DNA of 12,683 nt from assembly GCA_946187475.1 (NCBI GenBank), contig CAMHRJ010000032.1:1-12683 (forward strand). Reading direction: 5' to 3'. Position numbers and translations under genes: made by a program. Positions within the stretch are counted from its first letter, which is position 1, and every line of letters begins with the position of its first letter. The notes under the pieces are model-generated. The model saw only the letters and a program-made list of their open reading frames with translations. It made no database searches and was not told where the DNA came from. This document shows, piece after piece, positions 6,000-12,683 of the stretch. The DNA is from an uncultured Clostridia bacterium. GTDB lineage: Bacteria > Bacillota > Clostridia > Oscillospirales > Oscillospiraceae.

Positions 6000-6689
6000 T
6001 CACGTCGGATGCCGCCAGAGCACCTTCGCCGAGGCGAGCAGATGCTGGTGGCGCACGGTCTTGGGGTCAAAGCTCACCGTGCGGAAGGCCGCCTGCATGA
6101 TGGGGCCGGTGCAGAAGGCGCAGATCAGCGTGCCCACGCCCACGGGGCCGCCCAGCAGCCACCCGACGAAGGTGGTAAGGCTCAAAAGGGCGATGCTCAC
6201 CGCCCCGATGGGGACCCTCCCTGCCCGCTTGGCCAGGGCCACCAGCAGGGTGTCCCGGGGGCCGCAGCCCAGGGAGGCGATCATATAGGCAAACTGGGAA
6301 TAGGCCATGATGGTCAGGCCCAGCAGCATGATGGGTACGCCGGTCTTCAGCGAGGCGCAGGCCGGCACCACGTTCAGGTGGTTGAAGAAATCCACGGCCT
6401 TGCCCACCACCACCGCGTCGATGAACATGGCGATGCCGATGGGCTCCCGCAGGAGGATGTCCAGGGCCAGCACGATGCAGGCCACCGCTACCGAGGCCGT
6501 GCCATAGAGGATGCCCAGGGTCTTGGACAGGCCCAGATGGAGCACGTCCCAGGGCCCGGCGCCGATGTTGGCCTGGATGGTCAGATAGACCCCGAAGCCG
6601 TTGACGAAGAGGCTGACCGTGGCCAGCAGGATGTTCAGCGCGATGGCGCCGGGGCTGGCATTTTCGCGCAGCTTGGTTGTGGAATGCAT
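6000..6689 (-). CDS. YczE/YyaS/YitT-family integral membrane protein
   Basis: This 229-residue hydrophobic protein has about five membrane segments and resembles Bacillus YczE. Its chain is an internal duplication. ANIGAGPWDVLHLGLSK (40-56) matches ASLGCGPRDTLLVALAK (138-154), and the EPIGIAMFIDAVVVGKAVD stretch (82-100) matches GPVGVGTLICAFCTGPIMQ (181-199). No transport substrate or biochemical reaction is established for the family, to my knowledge; YczE in Bacillus has been linked to lipopeptide production. The start at 6689 has GGGTGAG close upstream, a weaker ribosome site than its neighbours. It lies 29 bases after the 74-residue gene and 70 before pyk. Family is confident, role unknown. 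Confidence 0.88.
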   Translation of the reverse strand: MHSTTKLRENASPGAIALNILLATVSLFVNGFGVYLTIQANIGAGPWDVLHLGLSKTLGILYGTASVAVACIVLALDILLREPIGIAMFIDAVVVGKAVDFFNHLNVVPACASLKTGVPIMLLGLTIMAYSQFAYMIASLGCGPRDTLLVALAKRAGRVPIGAVSIALLSLTTFVGWLLGGPVGVGTLICAFCTGPIMQAAFRTVSFDPKTVRHQHLLASAKVLWRHPT

Positions 6690-6718
6690 GATGACTCACC
6701 CGATGTCTGGAGTAGGGT

Positions 6719-6943
6719 TCAATAGATGGTCTCGATGGTGTCCGGGTCTACGCTGTACTGCTTTGCAAAGTCCGCCAGGTCCTGCGCCGTGCGCAGGAGC
6801 ATGACCTCGTGGATCTTCCCGGTCTCCCGGTGGCGCACACAGGCGGTGCGCTCGCCGGTGCAGATGCTGCTGCGGATGACGGGCGCGTATTCCTCCGGTG
6901 GAAACGGCGCGGGCTTCGGCCCTTTGCGCTGGAACAGGCCCAT
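6719..6943 (-). CDS. Small conserved-looking protein of unknown function (74 residues)
   Basis: The start at 6943 (MGLFQRKGPKP) has AAAGGAG 7 bases upstream, within the last codons of the EFR1-like gene, whose stop is 2 bases away. Tight spacing suggests translational coupling. The longer upstream extension in this frame runs inside the EFR1-like gene and is not coding. The protein is soluble: a basic, proline-rich start, then a core with SSICTGERTACVRHRETGKIHEVMLL and a charged/aromatic end (DLADFAKQYSVDPDTIETIY). Two Cys (residues about 33 and 40) sit in the core with CTGE spacing that does not match a zinc ribbon. I recall similar small proteins in clostridial genomes, sometimes carrying doubtful enzyme names, but cannot assign a function. 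A link to the EFR1-like redox protein is inferred from position only. Confidence 0.75.
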   Translation of the reverse strand: MGLFQRKGPKPAPFPPEEYAPVIRSSICTGERTACVRHRETGKIHEVMLLRTAQDLADFAKQYSVDPDTIETIY

Positions 6944-6945
6944 GG

Positions 6946-7692
6946 TCAGTCTCCTTTCAGCGCCGGGTTCACATACCGGACTCGGCCGGCGGTCTTGCCG
7001 CCATACTGGATGGCCCCCACGGGGCAGCGGTTGATGCAGCCGCAGCATTTGTAGCATTTGGCCTTCTCCCAGACCGGGCGGCCGCTCGCCATGCGGATGG
7101 CCCCGGCGGGGCAGATGGAAGCGCACTTCCCGCAGCCGATGCAGCCCGGGTCCGCGTGAAACTTCTTCGTGCTCATGCAGAGGTGATAAGCCGCCAGGCC
7201 CGTCTTTCCCGCCGCGGCACTGCCGGTGATCCGGTTGGGCTCGCGCCGGTGGATGGCGGCGCGGATGGATTGGAGTTTCTCCGTCGCCTGGTCCAGCTGT
7301 TTGGCCAGGTTGTCCGGGGTGTCGATGTCATAAAACAGCAGCGCACCGTCCGGCACCACCAGCGCGTCCACCCGCCGGAGCTCCAGACCCCGCTTTTTCA
7401 GTTCGCTTTTCAGAAATCCGCCTGCCGGGCCGATGTTGGCGCCGCAGGGGATGACCGCGTAGACAAAGGCGGCGTTTTCCACCGTCAGCCGGCGCACGAA
7501 CTCCAGCACCGGGTCGCTGACCGTGTAGAAATACACGGGAAACACGAAGCCCAGGGCCTCGCCTTCCGCCAGGGTGTAGTGTAGCTTCCCTTCCCGCAGG
7601 GCGTCGATCATGGAGATCACCTGCTCGCCCTCCCGGGCCAGCGCCCGAGCGGCATAGAGGGAGTTGCCCGTACCGGTAAAATAAAAAATCAT
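6946..7692 (-). CDS. EFR1-type flavodoxin plus two-[4Fe-4S] ferredoxin protein
   Basis: This 248-residue cytosolic redox protein has two modules. The N-terminal flavodoxin-like domain begins with YFTGTGNSLYAA (4-15), the FMN phosphate loop. It continues with FVFPVYFYTVSDPV and the YAVIPCGANIGPAG segment. The C-terminal bacterial ferredoxin domain has two complete CxxCxxCxxxCP motifs: Cys184, 187, 190, 194 and Cys213, 216, 219, 223. These would shuttle electrons between FMN and two [4Fe-4S] clusters. EFR1-type proteins are common in anaerobic Bacillota, but their partners are mostly unknown. The start at 7692 has AGGAGAA about 5 bases upstream. The gene lies 18 bases after tex and 2 bases before the 74-residue gene. 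Family confident; electron donor and acceptor unknown. Confidence 0.92.
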   Translation of the reverse strand: MIFYFTGTGNSLYAARALAREGEQVISMIDALREGKLHYTLAEGEALGFVFPVYFYTVSDPVLEFVRRLTVENAAFVYAVIPCGANIGPAGGFLKSELKKRGLELRRVDALVVPDGALLFYDIDTPDNLAKQLDQATEKLQSIRAAIHRREPNRITGSAAAGKTGLAAYHLCMSTKKFHADPGCIGCGKCASICPAGAIRMASGRPVWEKAKCYKCCGCINRCPVGAIQYGGKTAGRVRYVNPALKGD

Positions 7693-7710
7693 GATAGTTC
7701 TCCTGAATGG

Positions 7711-9876
<2,166 letters not shown>

Positions 9877-9903
9877 AGGTGCTCCTTTCCAGTCGTACCT
9901 TTG

Positions 9904-9912
9904 ATTGTATCA
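9904..9912 (-). promoter_or_regulatory. Extended -10 promoter for the tex unit
   Basis: Read on the minus strand, TG-A-TACAAT (9912 to 9904) is an extended -10 box with five of six consensus bases and the upstream TG. No good -35 lies 16-18 bases further up, which extended -10 promoters often lack. It would start RNA near 9897, giving a leader of about 20 bases containing the AAGGAG site. Confidence 0.55.
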
Positions 9913-10008
9913 TAAACGGAGCGAAAATACGAGGATTGTTTTCGCTGTTCTGAAATCGGCTGTTTCGGCCGCTCCCGCGGCTCCGATGCAAAGAACCTCC
10001 CCTGAAAT

Positions 10009-10053
10009 TGAACCGCCCCAGATTGTGCTGTCCGCACAATCTGGGGCGGTTCA
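10009..10053. repeat. 20-bp perfect inverted repeat with 5-base loop
   Basis: Bases 10009-10028 are the exact reverse complement of 10034-10053, leaving the loop TGTCC. The arm begins TGAACCGCCCC and ends TTGTGC. As RNA it is a very stable hairpin on either strand. It lies 30 bases after the stop of the DUF2974-like gene and upstream of the tex promoter. No U-tract follows in either direction (ATTTCAGG on the minus strand, CGGTCGGG on the plus), so it is not a standard terminator. The rest of the 206-base gap (9877-10082) holds only the tex promoter and a weak G+C-rich hairpin at 9968-9981. Confidence 0.9.
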
Positions 10054-10082
10054 CGGTCGGGTGCGCCGTATTTCGTTTTGGA

Positions 10083-11216
10083 TCAGGCTTTCACCAGCTC
10101 CGGAGCCTCAGGGGCTTCCGCCTTCTCCTCCGGCGTGAACTTGCTGCGCAGGGTCTCGATGGTCTGCTTCACGGCGTATTTCGGCAGCTCGCCCAGGAGC
10201 TTGCGGGTGGTGTCGCTGGAGAGCTTCATCCGCTTCAGCACCGGCTCCAGACCGCTGAGTCCCCCTGCCGCCAGATCGTCCAGACTGTCCGCGCCGCCGG
10301 CGGCCAGTGCCTCGAAGAGGTCCTCCACCAGGGTGGCCCGGTCGGCCTGCTCCACATTGCCGATCCAGCCGTCCACCGCGGCGTTGAGCCAGCGGCTGGT
10401 GGGGTCGTTTTCCTCGGCGGCGGCCAGCTTGCCGTGGTCGATGCCCCAGGTGATCAGGCTGTGCTGCTGGAAGCCGGAGGCCGAGGACTGCACGATCCGC
10501 GTGTCGTCCAGCTCCGCCGCGAAGAGCTTGCCCACCACGGAGAACACCGGCAGGATGTGGGTGGCCTTTTCGTTGACCCGGGCCATGCCGCTCATGTCCG
10601 CCACCTCCGGGCAGAGACCGGGGCCGTCCAGGATGTAGACATGCTCCACGGCGTCCCACTTCTGGTCCCGGAGATTCGCCGCGGCGAAAAGGGCTTCGTT
10701 TCCGCCCTTGGAGTGGCCGATGAGGAAGTTGCGCCGCCCCGGCTCCACGAAAGCGTTGGCGTAAGCCTGAGCCTGGGTCTGGGCCCGGGTGCGGGTGAAG
10801 CTGATCATGAAGTCCTCCTCCCACCCGGCCAGGGACTGATCCGTGCCGCGATAGACCAGGAAATTCAAATCCGTATCGTCCCGGAAGCAGACGGCGGCAA
10901 ACTGCACCGGCGGGTCGTTGAGCAGCACATCCACATAGTGGGACAGCTCCAGTCTGCCGAAGCGCTCCGACTCCGCGGCCAGGCGCAGAAAGCCCACGTA
11001 ATCCTGGCCTTTTGGGTTCACCATCACCCGCACCTGATCGGACTCGATCAGCTGCAGGCACTCCCGCAGGGTGTGCGTCTCGTCCTCCTGCTGAAACAGA
11101 GGCGTCAGGTCAAAATAGCTCAGCACGCCCAGCACCAGGGCGTCCGCCTCCCGCAGACCGGTGGCCGCAATCGGAAAATCTCCCATCCACTTCAAATAGT
11201 CAAACAAGGTCTCCAT
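10083..11216 (-). CDS. DUF2974-like (Mbeg1-like) alpha/beta hydrolase
   Basis: This 377-residue protein has no signal peptide or membrane segment, so it is probably cytosolic. A class-3-lipase-like core is visible. The strand-and-turn motif FLVYRGTDQSLAGWEEDF (119-136) comes first. The nucleophile elbow GHSKGGN follows at 167-173, with Ser169. After it come YILDGPG (194-200) and QQHSLITW (250-257), whose His252 is a candidate third triad member. The YRGTD...GW.ED and GHSKGGN combination is typical of DUF2974 proteins. The C-terminal 120 residues are helical and charged and end in a low-complexity EEKAEAPEAPELVKA tail. The substrate is unknown. The start at 11216 has AAAGGAGC 7 bases upstream and a strong promoter. 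It is probably transcribed alone. Confidence 0.82.
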   Translation of the reverse strand: METLFDYLKWMGDFPIAATGLREADALVLGVLSYFDLTPLFQQEDETHTLRECLQLIESDQVRVMVNPKGQDYVGFLRLAAESERFGRLELSHYVDVLLNDPPVQFAAVCFRDDTDLNFLVYRGTDQSLAGWEEDFMISFTRTRAQTQAQAYANAFVEPGRRNFLIGHSKGGNEALFAAANLRDQKWDAVEHVYILDGPGLCPEVADMSGMARVNEKATHILPVFSVVGKLFAAELDDTRIVQSSASGFQQHSLITWGIDHGKLAAAEENDPTSRWLNAAVDGWIGNVEQADRATLVEDLFEALAAGGADSLDDLAAGGLSGLEPVLKRMKLSSDTTRKLLGELPKYAVKQTIETLRSKFTPEEKAEAPEAPELVKA

Positions 11217-11242
11217 GCCGGTTGCTCCTTTCGTTTTTTTCT

Positions 11243-11271
11243 ATTATAAAATGCGCCGGCATCCGCGTCAA
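11243..11271 (-). promoter_or_regulatory. Sigma-A-type promoter for the DUF2974-like gene
   Basis: On the minus strand, TTGACG (11271-11266) and a perfect TATAAT (11248-11243) are separated by 17 bases. RNA would start near 11236, about 20 bases before the ATG, with the AAAGGAGC site in between. An ATGC-N4-GCAT inverted repeat (11251-11262) lies in the spacer and could be an operator, though it is short. Confidence 0.85.
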
Positions 11272-11282
11272 GCAGCCGCCGC

Positions 11283-11311
11283 TTGCATCTCGGGCGAAAG
11301 GCTGGTAAAAT
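11283..11311 (+). promoter_or_regulatory. Extended -10 promoter for the GPH symporter
   Basis: TTGCAT (11283-11288), a 17-base spacer and TAAAAT (11306-11311) preceded by TGG form a plausible extended -10 sigma-A promoter. RNA would start near 11318, leaving a short leader with GGGAG (11328-11332) 8 bases before the ATG. The -35 matches consensus only in TTG, so strength may depend on the TG extension or an activator. Confidence 0.6.
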
Positions 11312-11340
11312 CAGACTATCCGTATCCGGGAGATGATACC

Positions 11341-12683
11341 ATGGACCAACAGAGAATCCAGAAACGCAATCTGATCATGTTCCCCCTGGGCACCGTGGGG
11401 CGCGACATGGTCTACAACCTTGTGACCAGCTATCTGCTGACGTTCGTGCTGTTCACGCGCAATCTCAACGCGGGACAGCTTTCCGCCATCACGGCGATCA
11501 TGGTGGCGGCACGGGTATTCGACGCGCTGAACGACCCCGTCATGGGCAACATCATCGAGCGAACCCGCACCCGCTGGGGCAAGTTTAAGCCTTGGCTGGT
11601 CATCGGCATCCTCACCACCTCGCTGGTGGTCTACGCCACGTTCAATGTCAGGCTCCAGGGCTGGAAGTTCGTGTGGTTCTTCGGCGCCATGTACTTCCTC
11701 TACAGCATCACCTACACCATGCACGACATTGCCTATTGGGGCATGGTACCGGCCCTGAGCTCCGACGCCAACACCCGCAACCAGCTCACCAGCCGCGCCA
11801 CGCTCTTTGCGGGCATCGGCGGGGTCCTGGCGGCGGCCCTGATCCCGAACTTCACCGCCGGCGACCACGCCCTGGGCGGCAACGCCGTGACGGCCTACGG
11901 TCTCGTGGCGCTGGCAATCGCGATCATTGCGCCGATCTTCCTCGCCTTCACGGTATTCGGCGTGACGGAACAGCGGGACTATCACGACGAACCGGCGCCG
12001 CCGGTGAGCTTCAAGAAGATCATCGGCACCATCACCGGCAACGACCAGCTGCTGTGGATTTCGCTGATCTTCCTGCTGCAGCAGATCGGAAACGGCATCG
12101 TCATGTCCGGCATCGGGCAGACCTACATCTATGTGGAGTTCGGCTACAAGGGCATTTTCTTCACCGCGTTCCAGATGCTCGGCATGTTCGTGACGGCGTT
12201 TCTGATGATCTTCTATCCCATGATCTCGCGGCACATGAACCGCAAGAAGCTCATGGACATCCTGATGATCGTGGGCGTCACAGGCTACGAGATCATGCTG
12301 CTGCCCGGACTGCTGATGCCAAGCAGCGCCGGGATGCCGAAGTTCCTGCTCATCACCCTCGGCTATATGCTGGCAAACTTCGGGCAGTACGGCTTTTACC
12401 TGATCATGATGATCTCCATCATGAACACCGTGGAATACAACGAGCTGCAGCACGGCACCCGGGACGAGGGCATCGTGTCCTCCCTGCGGCCCTTCCTCAC
12501 GAAGCTGGCCTCCGCCCTCACCGTGGCCATCGCAAACATCACCTACATCGTCTTTCATATCCTGGAGTATACCAACGGCATCGCGGGCTATGAGCAGATG
12601 GCAAACCAGGGCGCCATGACCTCGGAGGAGAAGGCCGACGCCATCACGGCGCTCCTGCAGGGCGTGCAGAACAGCCAGTCCGT
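11341..12683 (+). CDS. GPH-family (MelB-like) sugar:cation symporter, 3' end beyond window
   Basis: The frame is open from the ATG at 11341 to the window edge (447 full codons), so the C-terminus is missing. It is a 12-helix-type transporter of the glycoside-pentoside-hexuronide:cation symporter family. The family signature FDALNDPVMG followed by RTRTRWGKFKPW spans residues 60-85. Aligned by eye to MelB, Asp61 and Asp65 match cation-site Asp55 and Asp59. Asp22 (GRDMVYN) and Asp129 (MHDIAYW) match the sugar-binding Asp19 and Asp124. Retention of all four suggests a working cation-coupled sugar carrier. The sugar cannot be read from sequence, and the usual companion glycosidase or regulator may lie past the right edge. 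It is divergent from the DUF2974-like gene and has its own promoter. Confidence 0.92.
   Translation, partial: MDQQRIQKRNLIMFPLGTVGRDMVYNLVTSYLLTFVLFTRNLNAGQLSAITAIMVAARVFDALNDPVMGNIIERTRTRWGKFKPWLVIGILTTSLVVYATFNVRLQGWKFVWFFGAMYFLYSITYTMHDIAYWGMVPALSSDANTRNQLTSRATLFAGIGGVLAAALIPNFTAGDHALGGNAVTAYGLVALAIAIIAPIFLAFTVFGVTEQRDYHDEPAPPVSFKKIIGTITGNDQLLWISLIFLLQQIGNGIVMSGIGQTYIYVEFGYKGIFFTAFQMLGMFVTAFLMIFYPMISRHMNRKKLMDILMIVGVTGYEIMLLPGLLMPSSAGMPKFLLITLGYMLANFGQYGFYLIMMISIMNTVEYNELQHGTRDEGIVSSLRPFLTKLASALTVAIANITYIVFHILEYTNGIAGYEQMANQGAMTSEEKADAITALLQGVQNSQS

Noticed and set aside
5930..6070. 47-residue N-terminal extension of pyruvate kinase
   Set aside because: It is Arg/Ser-rich without similarity to the family, overlaps the end of the YczE-like gene, and the internal ATG at 5929 has a strong ribosome site and the standard family start.
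10008..11249. 413-codon open frame on the plus strand opposite the DUF2974-like gene
   Set aside because: It lacks a ribosome binding site, shows only biased composition, and would begin inside the palindrome. The minus-strand gene has promoter, ribosome site and catalytic motifs.
11311..12558. 415-codon open frame on the minus strand opposite the GPH symporter
   Set aside because: The product is full of His, Asp, Glu and Gly runs, has no usable start context and mirrors the codon pattern of the symporter, whose family motifs are clear.

Overview
The base composition is high in G+C. Most genes have strong AAGGAGG-type ribosome binding sites, and intrinsic terminators end in clean U-tracts. 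The gene content includes a fused iron-sulfur serine dehydratase, an EFR1-type flavodoxin/ferredoxin protein, a YczE-like membrane protein and Tex. Together these suggest a G+C-rich anaerobic member of the Bacillota (Clostridia, probably an Oscillospiraceae/Ruminococcaceae-like gut lineage). That placement is inferred from style and content, not from a marker gene.

Left part, plus strand (1-2715): the end of a RidA-type 2-aminoacrylate deaminase, an SstT-like sodium:amino acid symporter, and a one-chain [4Fe-4S] L-serine dehydratase. This reads as a serine catabolic module: import serine, deaminate it to pyruvate and ammonia, and clear the reactive 2-aminoacrylate intermediate. Two details stand out. 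A hairpin separates a near-perfect Shine-Dalgarno sequence from the transporter start. A full intrinsic terminator lies a few bases before the dehydratase ribosome binding site.

Next, plus strand (2800-4486): a lipoprotein-type lipase related to the thermoalkalophilic Geobacillus/Staphylococcus lipases (family I.5), then a free methionine-(R)-sulfoxide reductase. The pair ends at a terminator that works in both directions.

Middle, minus strand (9912 down to 4458): a probable five-gene transcription unit read in the order tex, EFR1-type flavodoxin/ferredoxin protein, a 74-residue small protein, a YczE-like membrane protein, pyruvate kinase. The gaps are 18, 2, 29 and 70 bases. An extended -10 promoter precedes tex and the shared terminator closes the unit.

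Right part: a minus-strand DUF2974-like alpha/beta hydrolase gene (10083-11216) lies above a 20-bp perfect inverted repeat of unclear role. It is divergent from a plus-strand GPH-family sugar:cation symporter that runs off the window. The two promoters sit back to back, with -35 boxes only 11 bases apart.

No rRNA, tRNA, CRISPR array, insertion sequence or phage gene is visible. The genes are mostly of known families. The points worth a second look are RNA-level arrangements around the serine genes, a lipase whose usual calcium site looks lost while an EF-hand-like loop appears in its lid region, the small protein coupled to the EFR1-like gene, and the unexplained palindrome. I did not find a clearly new multi-gene system.
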